DNA from: Ilyonectria destructans
Lineage: Eukaryota > Ascomycota > Sordariomycetes > Hypocreales > Nectriaceae
Direction: 5' to 3'
NCBI GenBank assembly: GCA_020740775.1
Contig: JAHEWK010000005.1
Span: 682,001-746,000, forward strand
DNA: 64,000 bases
The position numbers and the translations under genes were made by a program. The notes beneath the pieces were generated by a model, which was given only the letters and a program-made list of their open reading frames with translations, searched no databases and was not told where the DNA came from. The first letter of the stretch is position 1, and each line of letters begins with the position of its first letter. Below, in pieces: positions 45,384 through 57,120 of the stretch.

Positions 45384-47219
45384 TTTGAAACCTCAAAAGG
45401 TAAATTATATACTAGTGAAAATGAATCGCTGATGGCCACCAGGGCAATAGAGTAATGACAGACGCCACCAGGGCAAGATAGTTTGTGAGTGCTTGACGGA
45501 ATATTTGTAAGACTGACCTAAGGCACTGCAAGGAACTTTTGCAAGAAACGGAAATATTTAAGAGAATTTCGTATACGCGGACCATGACCCGACAATAGGG
45601 TCCCATTGGATGACCCCTGAGGCAATTGCCGCTGTCGTGACAGGGGCATTTGTAACCGAGTTTGCAGTTATGAAACCGTGCACGAGTGCTGGTTTTGACA
45701 CGGGAATATCCAGCCAATTGGAAGGGGGAAATGATCCGCGAGATTTCCAAAACATGCCAAGACCACCCTTGACAGCTCGACGTTACCCAGCAGCGTGGAG
45801 TTGACGCGCGGTGTGGCTTGCCAAGCCCGGAGCGAGCTTCGTGAGACGAGCGATGAGACGTTCATCGCATCTTTGACTTCTCCAATCGTCTGGATCTCCG
45901 AGCCCTGTGATCGCTGTTATTATTGTTATGACACTTGACTAAGGAATGCATGACCGGCCTGTCCGCTAGGCTGGAATTCCCCTGGAGATCATTGCTTATT
46001 GTGCTCAATGCCAAACTTGAAGTTGCGACTTATGCCAAGAAATCACCTGTACGATTTTCGCTATGACTGTGAAACATAAGGCTGAAGGATGCTGCAAGAG
46101 GTCGTCGAATAATGCCTAAAAGATGGGATGTGCAGATGAAGGTTGCGAAGATTCATTATTATCCTCAAAATTAACCTTATTTATTCCACGGGCCTCGATC
46201 GCTGCATTTGGGGGGGTTGTCCCAGATGAAGGATAGCAGGCGTCTTATGAAACATCACCTCCGATCTCCACGACAATCTCTGGCTCCCTGGGCTTCCCCG
46301 GCGAGACTACCTGGCATGGCATAGCTAAAACTCAGACTCCCCTGTTCCAGATGTGAAAGAAGTCTAGCATGGCTGTGTCTTAAGCCTCTTCCATCATAGT
46401 GCTATCGGCATGTGGGAGTGGACAGGGTTGTGGGGGATGGGAATTGGCTAGGGTCTGGACAACGGGATTGTGGGGGGGTTTCAGCCATCCGCTTCTATTC
46501 GTCTTCTGTCACGGGATGGTGGATCTTATGCAATTTGAGACTCATATTTAACCATCTACATGGACGGACAGTCAGTCTCATGACACCAGTTTTCATTTTT
46601 GCCGTTTGACGTAGCGCTGGCTTAAATGACGCTGCAAGGCGTGGCCTGTTCCACGGACATGCTTGGTTCACCTCCTCGCTTCTCCCCCCTTTTCGATTCG
46701 CCTTCAACAAAGGGGCCACCGCCCGTCGTCAGTCGTCTAGCTTCCCGAAATGAATATAGATAATATTGAGAAGAGACCGTCGAGGTTGTATTCAGTTTAG
46801 ACACGGCCCACATCTAATTACTCGTGTAGATGTTTACCTTCTCCTTCCCCTGCACCGTAAGGGAACTATTTCGACTAGCCTGGCCATTAACCTTAAATCG
46901 GCCTTTAAAAGGCGGAAGAATTCTGCACTTGGGCCCTGTCGGCTCCCTGATTTCCACGACAATTTTTCCGTTAGCGTTGTATAGTAACCCCATGCCGTGG
47001 ACATGAGTCTAGAAGGCGTCGGGACTCTACCCTGTACCCACTCAGTTTTGAACCCCGGCAACGGCGAAAATAGAAATTCAGAATATGCCTTTAGGTTTAG
47101 ACGAATTCCGGGCGCGTATTTTGTTTAAAAACACGGTTTACATAACTACCCCAGAAGTGACTATTCGTTGTGAAAGATCAAGGCTTGGATACTGGCCATC
47201 TGGGTTCTGTCCAGGGCGT
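45384..47219. other. 1.8-kb upstream region of the fusion gene
   Basis: No gene is supported. A TATATAAT-type element lies on the minus strand around 45404-45412, only about 25 bp before the ATG, so it is not a sure TATA box. Short frames elsewhere look random. Confidence 0.4.
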
Positions 47220-49480
47220 GGTTTAGTATCAAAGGAACAGCCCCTGTCTCAGTGAATGAGTGGCTGGCACACCGTCTGGCTTAGTACTAAGGACATATTC
47301 CCAGTATCCACCTGTGTAGTTTACGTCGCGTCGCACCATTGGACCCCAAGTATCGTCCAGCAGCTTCTGCGCGAGCGCGACTTGGTTCTCATGCTAGACC
47401 TTCGAGTAAGAAACTCGAGCAGTATGGATTAACTACATGGGGCGTATCCATAAAGCGGGTGCCGTTCATAGAGCCGGTCGGGACCCGCGGCGCCAAGAGC
47501 TTCTCCATATAATCCACGCGTCGTTCTTCAGTCCCAATCTTGCCAAGAAACGCTTGAGCAATGTCCATCAGATCTTACCCCGGCGCGCCAATGGTGGATG
47601 CATAGAACTTCGAGTTCCACAGGAGTCGATCAACGCCCTGGCGGGTTAACATGTCCTGTTGTCGATACGCGATGGCCAACGATACATAGCCGAGATAATA
47701 TGCCATATCGGCAACACGTTCGAGCCCGAGAATGAGGGACACGGTGTTTGCGGGACCCGGCGCCCCCTTTTCGCCGGAAATTGGAATACCGAAAGACCCG
47801 GCTAGTGCTCTGTGAGCTGGGTCACTGGGTTAAGGCTTCGGCCGAGGGCATGGCTATTGATGAGGACCATCTGGCTCCAGTGATATTGTAGAAAGGTATC
47901 ATTACCTGGCCTACATTTAAAAAGGTAAGAAATTGTTAAATGGCGGAATATTTGTCAATAAGGTCTTACCGAAGCCAAGACCCATATACCTTAATTGAAG
48001 TCAACGCTATCATCGACAATGAGCGGGTCGACATTTAACGGTCCTGATTAAGACACTTTTAGTGTCTAGAGGGAGAACAGTGTGTTGGTAGGATCCTGCC
48101 CGGTTGTTGTCTGTCTGCACAGGGCTTGCACTGCAGGGCCTAGACAAACTCATTCTCTGCAGTGGACACCGTTGTTGCTCTGGAAGAAATAAGACGATCT
48201 ACGATCCAAGAGTAGCGATTCTGCTTCCAAGCTTTCGATCCTGTGTATTTCTCGTTAGTCTGCACCCCATATTCTGTTACAACATCTTCCGATGTCATGG
48301 CATTGGTATAGACCGTCTCTCCAGTGTTTAGGGTAAGTTTGACGTTTCGAACCCAGGCTGCTTGGTCCAGCCACGGACCGAATGCAAAGCTCCTGCTGGC
48401 ACCACCTGGGATACACAAGTAAGGATTGCCTACGTCATATGAGCTAATATTGAAGTGCGCGATTTCTTGGTCATCCAATATGAATGTATATTTATCATCA
48501 CCGTGCGACAATGGTTCGATGGTGTGCTATTCCTTCTCCGTCACGTTCTACGTAGAACATGGATTTCAGTAAATGACATTATCTGTGACAGAAGGTAGAC
48601 AATATCTATTGGGAACTTGTCCAACACATAACCCAGCAAAATCATCTGGTTTTACAGTGACCAGCCTCAGGCCAAAACCAAAGTATTTGGTGGGACTGGG
48701 TTCCGGTCAATATTCGTGAAGGACCCTTGAGAGTATTCGCTAGTGACAACGACTGGAAGTAAAGAAAATTAGTAAACATGATGTTCGCCGCCCCGATGAT
48801 ATTTCTCACACATAGGCTCGGTTGCTTGGATGCCATTAATTTCGGTGTCCAGCCGCCACCAGTCCCGCCAACGTCAATCATCGTCTCGAAGCAAAATACC
48901 CAGCTGTAGTATAAATCTATATATAAATGGTGTTGTTTAGAGTGCAGATATAGGGTTGGGAGACTGAAACACAGGAGAAGGTGACGTACCCGAGTTTCAT
49001 CAATGGTGGAGACAAGGCCAGCCCTTCCGCTGGTCAAGCCGGATTTTCACACAAGTCGTATTGACTGCCATCTTTGCGAACCTTGAAAACCCAAAAAAAA
49101 ATCAAGCTCGCCAATATGAGTTATGCTGAAGGTCTCAACTCGAAAAATTGCAGCCAGACTGTTGGCAAAGGCGAAAGGGCCGTCTCGTTGAGGCTTTTCC
49201 AAGCCGCTCCAAGTCCGCATGAGTCAAAGCGCCGTTTCATCTCCATCAATGCGACGCACTGACATGTAGGCTTCGCTATACTTGACCTCAATTTGGGCGA
49301 AACCGGTGACAGAGGTGATTGTGAATTTAGGCTTGCCCGCGACAGCTGTCCCGTAGTCGACATGTTTAATAACATGAAGCCAGCATACTCGGGACATGCT
49401 TCGCACTGAGTAGAAACCTCACTCATATGTATCGGTATTATTGATGACATTGAACACCATAGGGTAGGTAAAATCATTGA
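47220..49480 (-). pseudogene. Six-hairpin glycosidase relic (alpha-L-rhamnosidase-like)
   Basis: Pieces of one protein can be followed along the minus strand in changing frames. From upstream to downstream: KPKFTITSVTGFAQIEVKYSE (near 49340), NTLKGPSRILT (near 48710), YTNAMTSEDVVTEYGVQTNE (near 48290) with NRYSWIVDRLISSR after it, PLIVDDSVDFN (near 48020), then GLERVADMAYYLGYVSLAIA (near 47690), and LLDDTWGPMVRRDVNYTGGY with WEYVLSTKPDG (near 47320). The order and several segments match fungal six-hairpin glycosidases of the GH78-like type, from memory. Stops (for example TAA just after STIGAPG near 47580) and frameshifts prevent any full product. The intact enzyme would have been an exo-glycosidase; here it is dead. 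Confidence 0.6.
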
Positions 49481-50679
49481 GATGAATCGCTCGTCAGGCC
49501 CTCCACAACTGAGTCAGGCTCGATGAAAGGGGGCTCAGATGGACTGGAGTAAATCGCTGGCGACGGGATAGCTGGCGACGGCAGAGTTGACTGGCGGAAA
49601 GAGTCTTGGGAAGGACGAAACGACAGAATTAATTCACCTTTTACAGAAGAAGCGTCCGGTAGATGGATTTCCTACATGTTGAAGAGCTTGGGACAATCGT
49701 TCATATTTAAAACCACGCTTCACTTACTCAGGCCGCACAGAAGTTGGGAAAACCGTTTATTTCCATGCATTCATTGAGTCGGAACGAATTGATCAACGCC
49801 TCTGAGGTTAGGTCTCATAGATTGTCAACCCACAGGGAAATGTTTTCCCGGAGGAGTGGCACCAGACTCACACGCTTGGTTCAGGTGGGAAGCGTCCGCT
49901 CATCCGCTCATCCGCTTAAGAGAGGGTGCGATGTTCTAGAGGCTAGATCTAACGTGGGACTATACAATAATCGTTCCTTTAAAAATCCGAAATTATCGAA
50001 AAAGATAGCCTAAGGTAAGATACATGGCTATGACCGTCGACAAATGTTTTGCGAATGAGCTGTTCCGAACAGGACTTGTAAAATTCACCCGCCCAACTGC
50101 CCCTGTTATATTACCGCCCTTAAAGGCATCTTTTTTTGGGATAATGCTTACAGTGGCTTCTACTCTCATCTACTTTGATATGAAGTGCCGAGACTGGAAT
50201 GCTCAGACTCGGGAGGTGGCATGGTCTGAGAGGAAACTGGGCCCAGCCCACAACCTTCCCAAGGTGCCCATGGCTCTCTTCATCATTTACTTTCCCCACT
50301 TCCTCAAGTATACTGAAGTTCACCACTTGACACAGTACCCCAATCTTATCTAGTTCATTAAAAACCACGACGGCTATAACATGGATAGCTTAATGAGATT
50401 ATGTGAGGTTGATGAGGGGACCCTCAACGGCTGGAAGTGAAGCGACAAGTGGATCTGATTGAGTCCAACTACTCCGTGGGTTCCCAGACGGATACTCAAT
50501 GGAAAGGGCTTGGAGGATGGATACAGATGAGACTGGATTGGTATGGGGCCATCACTACTTGAGAGACGGGGCCAGTCCTGTGGCGCGGGATAATGACATG
50601 AGTCTCAATAGTGGCTAGAACATCATGAAGTAAGTCTGATACAACGAGCAAATAATGCACCTTCCGATGTCACTGTGGG
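49481..50679. other. No gene seen
   Basis: Open frames at 49744-50013 and 50024-50353 (+) have no domain-like features. Given the decay on both sides, more relic sequence may be present but unrecognisable. Confidence 0.35.
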
Positions 50680-51083
50680 GCAATCGGATCACCGATATCC
50701 AGTTGAGAAGATGAGGCTCTTATTTTCTGTTGAAAGGACAGTGAGGGACGCTTGTATGTCGTCGATTTGCATTTTAAATCCTGGATTGCGTTTCCATTCT
50801 GGATGACCTGCTCGTTCAAACTCTGAATTGCACATCCATTCTGGGCGATCTGCTCTTTTAAATTTTGGATTGCTTTTCCATTCTATATGACCTACTCGTT
50901 CAAATTCTGGATTGTGTGTCCATTCTGGAGCCTACTCTTTGATGAGTCGCAGATCCTGGGCGATACTCTGAGCGTCAGAGACAGCTGAGCTGGCACGGTA
51001 CTGAGACGCTCAAATTCGACAGGAAGGCTTCGGTGATAAATGTTCACCTGAGTAAAGCTGGTAGTCAGGGCTGTGTTCGCCAT
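50680..51083 (-). pseudogene. Coiled-coil repeat protein relic
   Basis: On the minus strand a frame starts MANTALTTSFTQVNIYHRSL at 51083 and runs into a 14-residue repeat of the form EQVIQNGNAIQDLK. Two TAG codons at about 50892 and 50883 replace what the neighbouring repeats have as CAG (Gln). The frame continues through three more units and ends after QLDIGDPIAPQ. Each unit is two heptads, so the region would be a coiled coil. The CAG to TAG changes are C to T at CpA, the type made by repeat-induced point mutation. The family is not known to me by name. Confidence 0.55.
50773..50932 (-). repeat. 42-bp tandem repeat, about 3.8 units
   Basis: Units begin at 50773, 50815, 50857 and 50899 (the last partial) and share the core CCATTCTGG. 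Each encodes 14 residues of a coiled coil on the minus strand. Confidence 0.8.
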
Positions 51084-51629
51084 TATAGGTAGAGAGTACG
51101 GGTATGTAGAACTGGACTGTGTGGCGCGGGAATATGGTTGGGCGCACAGTAGTGGCTGGAAACAACATGTGATAGCTACTGAGGAGCGGGTCTGGAACCC
51201 GCCAGACGTAACGAGGTACTTAGACAAACCCACCCGTTGATACAACTACTATTTCAACTGCCAGGGTCGAGGTGCGATGATGGTGGGAAGAGAAGTGAAG
51301 TGGCTTCTGACGGGATGGCATCTGAGTCGGCTAATTGCAGCCCCAGTTTCCCCTAGAAATAATCGCAAAAGAATTTGGCTTTTAAAAAGTATGGTCATTA
51401 TTTCATGTGCTGGTATAGACATAGACAGGAAATAAATCGTTTGTAAATAAATCAAACCATTCACCTCACCTTACACGAATTCATTCTACTGATTGAGTGG
51501 AAATTTCTAAAAGTACAGACACCAACACCAACCCGCCCTCCTTCAAATACATATTCCAGTAATACAGTCTTGGTTTTAGATCAAGATCATCCTCCTCTCA
51601 TTCCCCTTTTCATTACGCGACCTGCCATC
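51084..51629. other. Short intergenic region
   Basis: This lies between the coiled-coil relic and the 3' end of the LOG-family gene. Nothing supported. Confidence 0.4.
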
Positions 51630-52413
51630 TCATTCGTCGTTCCATGACAACTCAAGCCTTTCTCTGCTAACCTGGTATTCTCTCAGCTTTCCCAGAGCCT
51701 CTGGGACTTTGCTTGTATCGACCATGATACCGGCGTTGCTCTCGGAGAGAAACCCTTCCTTGACTGCCTTTTGGATCCAAGCAGAAATAGCATCCCAGTA
51801 GCCGTTGATATTCAACAGAACGATTCCCACGCGGTGAATGCCAAGTTGATTCCAAGTCGTCATCTCCATGACCTCCTCCAATGTGCCGAATCCGCCGGGC
51901 AGGGCAATGAATCCAGACCCCGGGCCGCCTTCAAGCACCTTTGTAGCCATGAGGCGCTTGCGAGTGTGCATATCCGGGACGATCGTAATCATGCCAAATT
52001 CAAAAGAAGCTGATTCCGACCCGTTTTCGACAATGCGTTCCACCTTCTTCTCGCCTTTGGGACCATCGGCAGCTGTTTGTGTCTCCTTTCCTTCGTAGCC
52101 CTCCTCAACCCTGACGAGAGCTCGGGGAATTACGCCATGAACAGCGTCGGGTCCCGAGAGCGAAACCAGGGTTTTGGCAAGCTCGCCCATCAGGCCGACG
52201 GTGCCTCCACCATACACAAGGTGGACGTTGTTCTTGTGGAATTCCGCTGCCAAAGCCCGTGCAGCTTCCATGTGAACTGCATCGTAACCTGCACTGGCAC
52301 CACAGCTGTCGTTCAGTTAGTAAGGAGGAATCGCGTGGGTCGATGATAGATAATACTGACAATACGCAGACTACTGTAGGCTTTGTACTCTCTTCCGTAT
52401 TGAATTCTGCCAT
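51630..52413 (-). CDS. LOG-family protein (nucleoside-5'-monophosphate phosphoribohydrolase-like)
   Basis: Two exons (52413-52361 and 52305-51630) sum to 243 codons, 242 residues, the normal size for the family. Members were long labelled lysine decarboxylases; characterised ones cleave cytokinin riboside 5'-monophosphate or other nucleotides to free base and ribose 5-phosphate. The start is CVFCGASAGYD, then YGGGTVGLMGELA, the arginine-bearing DMHTRKRLM, and the signature PGGFGTLEE (family PGGxGTxxE), whose glutamate is catalytic. C-terminal NINGYWDAISAWI is also typical. It has an insertion of about 25 charged residues (GPKGEKKVERIVENG) before the SFEFGMITIV strand. It is the only intact gene in a decayed 10-kb stretch. 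Whether it serves cytokinin formation or nucleotide salvage cannot be told. Confidence 0.9.
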
Positions 52414-53472
52414 GATGTCTGAAAACTGGTGATATTACAGAAAATGAGGCAAATCTAATGACGCAGAGCGAACTACGACTCGGAATTTCTCGTTATATGT
52501 CATGTCTACTTACATAAGCGGGCTGGGCCCATGCTTCATGCTTGCACTCTAGCGTGCACTCTAGCACAGCTCTTAAAACAGCCGTGTCTTCATAGTGGGA
52601 CGTCGTATTCGTATTCCACATGGGTATAGACGAACCACAACGACAGAATGGCACAATACATTGAGTCCATAATAGGTTCGGGCAAGAGATCGACAGCACC
52701 GGACGGGACCGGCCGAACCGTAAGCCGTGAATCTTTATTTACTTTCGACGTCGGTGGAACTCAGAGCAAAGGGTCAAGGTACACTCAAGCACTGAACATT
52801 GAACCTAGCACACTGAACTACACATTCCTTCCCAGAGATATCAGATCTCACACCGGTAGCCGCGTGAGGTGATTCATGTAGAATAACGTTAAAACTTGCG
52901 CAATATAGGAGCTGAGTCAATACACAGATTCGGAGCGGCCGGCGAGTTCCGCTTACCGATATTTCTTATGTACTAGTAAGCCCTAGCAGGTAAGCATCCG
53001 AGCCGCCTCCCTCCTGTGAGTCAGATCGATGCGACGCAAATTTCGCAGACGAGAAGAGTGACAGCCATCAGGTTTCTATGAACAATTGATATTGTTGTAG
53101 CATTGCATCGCAACTAACTGTGTGCTGTAAGCATATAGGACATTTCGTTTCTTCTAAATTTGTGCAACAATCACTTCTTATTCCGTGATCTACATTGTTG
53201 ACAAAGATCCAAAGTTCACATCTTTGACACTTTCTCAGCAGAATCTCCCTATGTGTACTCGGCTTAGTCCTAAATACAGCTACCAGTGGCCAGGTATGGT
53301 GCATAGAATAAAAGCCTAGGCAATTCGTATCCGGTTTGAATCGTAATACAACAATAATAGAGGGGCCCAATAAGCACTTTCTTTCCCTAGACTCATTAGC
53401 CGCCTGGCTGACTAAAAGCTGCCAAGGCCAGCTGAACACGGCTTAATGCCTGTTGTTCTCCCCGACTAGCAT
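52414..53472. other. 1-kb stretch without a supported gene
   Basis: A minus-strand frame at 53068-53439 contains cysteine pairs (CQRCE, CPICLQH) but no family I know, and lies between a live gene and relics. I leave it uncalled. Confidence 0.35.
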
Positions 53473-54520
53473 TTATCCAGCATTTTCTACCTCATTCATT
53501 TCGTAATTCTCCTTCATGTTAGTATCTAGATGCCGTTCTAGGGCATGCTGGTGCGGCTGCATGGTTCGGCCGCCTTTCGATGACAAAACACCTCCAGTGA
53601 CTCCACCCTTGGCGAAAAGCAGCGGAACATCTTCCAGTTCAATTCCCTTAGTCTCAGGGTAGAAATAATACACCATTGGGATGAAGACTGCGTTTAGGAC
53701 TGCATAAATGATGAAAGTACGCCACCCATGTTCGCTGTCGCCATAGTTAGCAGTGTTCATTCGGGGGCAGATAAACAGAACCCACCAAAAGAGATCGGAG
53801 TGATCTTGACCACCGCAAATACAGCCATCCAATTCCAACCGGAATCAATGGCTTGCATGCGGGTACGGATGCGAGTGGTATTAATTTCTGAAGGATAGAA
53901 GGATAGAACCAAGGCACTGGCAGCCATCCAACGCCGTAAAACATCTGGAGGTTGAAGATGAAGGCCGTTGCTCCATATGCAGCATTTTCGGACCCTATGG
54001 ATCAGAGAATGGTTACCATGACGAAAAGGAAGCATAGACCAGCTGAGCAGTTCATGAGCAACGACCGTCTTCCGAAGCGATCCATGAGAAAAACGGGAAT
54101 AGCTGAGCCGACCAGGTATGTGCATTGAGCACAGCCACCCATATTTAATGAAAATGACAGCGGCATAGTAGTTGATCATATTCCAGCCGGTAAATTGCTG
54201 CCCCAGCAGGATTGAGATGGTGATGAGCAGTCGTCGAAAATTTTGCGTCTCTCCCTATGAAATAGTTCCTTGAAACGGAATGGGCCACCTTTCTGTTCCT
54301 CCTCAAGAACCGCTCGGATGTCTAGGATCATGCCGCTGATTTCTTCATCGTCGCTAAGCTTGCCTTCGAGGGCTGCAATAATCTAACGGGCTTCCTCCTG
54401 TCGGTCGTGCTGTACCAGCCAACGTGGCGATTCAGGTAGGCCAACTATCTGAAGAACAAGGCAAACGGCAAAGACGGCCTTAATAACAAATGCTGCCATT
54501 GCCTAGGGGCACTCTTTTCC
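53473..54520 (-). pseudogene. MFS sugar-transporter relic, 5'-truncated
   Basis: The minus strand carries the second half of a hexose-type MFS carrier. GLPESPRWLVQHDRQEEAR lies near 54420, followed at once by a TAG near 54384, then IIAALEGKLSDDEEISGMIL and the INYYAAVIF start of helix 7 near 54180. The end reads SEINTTRIRTRMQAIDSGWNW (near 53860) and YFYPETKGIELEDVPLLFA (near 53650). PESPRWL and PETKG are the standard sugar-porter boxes. The first six helices are missing upstream, and at least one stop and several frame changes occur, so it cannot work. Confidence 0.78.
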
Positions 54521-54854
54521 TTTTTAAATATTTCATCTTGATAAAAAGTCGTTCTCTGCCTCACGAGTGGTGAATAAATGTCGTGTGCGACTCGCCGGAT
54601 CGCGTCTTTGATGTTTGAGAATGATTGCACAATCGGCGATGAAGATACCATTCCCGCCTGAACTCGCTCTGGAGAAATCTCCTTTGCGCATCTCTTCAAA
54701 CCTAGAATTCACGACCGAGTCTAAGACGCAAGATGTCTCCTCTTCTCCACTCCCAAACGTGGTACAAGGGATTGACTAACTACACGGCTATCTAACTGTC
54801 ACTCTCGAAACAGCCCGGGTCCATCAATTTCTTGCCTACGAACTGAACACACCT
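54521..54854. other. Short stretch between two relics
   Basis: Nothing supported. Confidence 0.35.
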
Positions 54855-55687
54855 GTGTTGGACCAGTTTCACAGCATGTTATGGATATTCAGTATCAAGC
54901 CTGGACATAACATCGGTCCTATCCATCGGCAGTGCATCAAGGGCTGGGGAATCGTGCCAACTGGGGAGGCCAAACTTCATCTTGTCGGGCTAGTGGCAAG
55001 ATTTACATCAATACCATGCCGATATGCTTGCTCAATCGCACTGTATGGGAAGCGTTTCTACAACCCGAGAAACAAAGTCCAGTTGTCACAGTGCCCGACT
55101 CAACTTTTGGCCGACGAGTTGCCCTAGGATTCCTTCGCTCGTACGCCTTTTTCATCCAATCCCCGTTCGATCTCACGTTTGCCAAAGAGGTTCACCCAGT
55201 CCCCGACGACTTTGAGATGGACTGGATTGGGTGGGCCAAGTTCATCGCTCAATTCCGTCGCATCGAGGACAGTCAGGTTTCGAAGCGATATCATTTTGGA
55301 CAGCTGCGTCTCGATAGGCTTAACTGGGCCACACGACTCGTGTAACCCCCCTCGGGAAGAGGTTAGTACTATCAACGACAACATCGGTCCCTTGGCGAGC
55401 TAATCAGCGAGTCGTTCAACGTCCTTCTTTTTGCCTTTGCGACCCCGTCGTTGATCCTCTCATCAGTACAAGTCATCCTTTCGATATCTGCCGGCCTCTC
55501 GATTTCTCTTCGCAATTGGAGTTCGGCACATGTGAATAGCGCATTATTGGTCTTTTCGCTGATTAAAATCGTCGGCTATGGGTGGACATGTGTGCTTCTC
55601 GTAATGGTTCCCGTCGTTGTTTTCTTGGTGCAACTGGCTTGGGCCATCAAGTATATAGGGGGACTCCTCCACCCGGTAGCAAGATAA
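54855..55687 (+). pseudogene. Relic of an uncharacterised fungal membrane-protein family
   Basis: The plus strand reads GWGIVPTGEAKLHLVGLVAR, then one base is lost near 55002. The frame continues as IYINTMPICLLNRTVWEAFL, VVTVPDSTFGRRVALGFLRS and FEMDWIGWAKFIAQFRRIED with KRYHFGQLRLDRLNWATRLV. After a stop at 55343 a membrane segment follows (FATPSLILSSVQVILSISAG; GWTCVLLVMVPVVVFLVQLA). From memory this order matches a large family of uncharacterised fungal proteins. At least one frameshift and one stop make it a pseudogene. The N-terminus is not found. Confidence 0.55.
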
Positions 55688-55816
55688 AGAGGTCGGCATC
55701 CCATGCCTTTCAACGATGAAACGCTGGTTTAGCTACGCACACGAGGTTAGTATGAACAACAGGGATGGTTCGTTGGCGAGCTAATCAGCAGGTCTTGATT
55801 ATAGTGTCCTCTTTAT

Positions 55817-57120
55817 CTAAAAGTCATGTGTCGCCCATTGGCTTCTAATCTTTTCTTGAAGCTCTTGGGGGTAGTTGTTCTTGACAGAAGCCTCTCTCCG
55901 CTCCAACTCATGCAAAAGATCTTCTGCAAATGGACAGCGTCGTACGACTTTGCGATGATCCTTGTCAACGTTCTCCCCATGAGAGACATATGGAATGAGT
56001 CCAATATTAGGGTACTAATCGAAGAAAAGTCCATTTGTTTGCGGTTGACTGTGCGTAAGGTTAGCCTAAATCGCATCTTTAAGATTAGTTGGGTCCATGC
56101 TATCTCGCACTAAACACATCTTAGGGATATAGAGTCTTAGGTTCGAACTCAAGACAGCGTGAGCGACCTTGAAGCTGAAATCCTCCATATTCGTGTTGAA
56201 GGCTGGCAGTTGCCGTGTTTCAACTTGTAAAATGAACCAGAGACAGCGCGGTTCGAATGGATTCTGGACCATTTTGATGGGGAGTCCCGCATCTTGGCAG
56301 ATGGCCGATACCTCAGCCGCCAGTGCGAGTCCCCGTATAGTCTCGCTCTCATTTGGAGCCCTTACCGTCGCACACATAAGTAAATCGGGGTTTTCTGGTA
56401 CGTTGCTGTATTGATGTGGAACATGGGCATTGGTTGGATTTTCCGGGAAAAATAAGGCCGTGGTATTTTGCTATTGGGCCTTCGCTCGCTGTTTCAGAAT
56501 TCGAGACAATGCCTTCAACGACAACTTTTACCTCGGCAGGTACGCAAATACTTTTCCTTTCGCATTTGTTAGCCTGACCAGGGATTTTGGTCAATACGCC
56601 AATGCAGCCTATCTCGCTGAAGCCTTCTAGAATCAGCATTCCGCTAACCATGATAGCAGGAGAGATCTCAAATCATAAAGCAGACAGCATATTATCGTTT
56701 CACATCTGCAGAATGACGCCAATGTCTTGCCTGGGCATCACTGGTCCAACTGATCCGTTACCCCAGGTGATAGGCCATTTCACCCAGGGTCTATCTTTTG
56801 AACAACGGCATTCCGAAGATCTGTGGAAACTTTGCTCCATCATCTTAGGGCAAAATCGGGAGCGAAACACTGGTTAAATCGATTTCACCTCCTATAAATT
56901 CGAATTCCTTCCTTGGACCTGACGCGACTTCCTTTGGTGATACCTGGGCAGTTGTTTTGTCCCATTGGGTTTGTGAATAACATCATGCTCGGTGGCAGTA
57001 GATGGTACACCTAACGATTTTGCGAGCCGAATATGTCTTTGCCACTCCGGAATGAGCGGCGAAGGCTTTCGGCAGTAGATTAACTCCTTTTGTGTGGCAA
57101 TACGGCCACATCCATGGTGA
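55817..57120 (-). pseudogene. UbiD-type decarboxylase relic
   Basis: Minus-strand pieces in order match UbiD-family prenyl-FMN decarboxylases such as ferulic acid decarboxylase. RHIRLAKSLGVPSTATEHDV lies near 57000. ICVPAEVKVVVEGIVS with EGPIAKYHG is near 56530. EVSAICQDAGLPIKMVQNPF, then CLWFILQVETRQL and YIPKMCLVRDSMDPTNLKDA, run over 56070-56310. The C-terminus reads YPNIGLIPYVSHGEN and NYPQELQEKIRSQWATHDF, ending with a stop at 55817. The frame changes near 56400 (between a Y-Q-K-T-P-I-Y-L-C piece and RAPNESETIRG), and stops occur within the N-terminal half and before YPNIG. The intact enzyme would decarboxylate an aromatic or alpha,beta-unsaturated acid. Confidence 0.68.

Noticed and set aside
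53068..53439. Minus-strand frame with zinc-finger-like cysteine pairs (CQRCE, CPICLQH)
   Set aside because: The spacing does not fit a RING or other zinc module, and the frame sits among relics with no support on either side.
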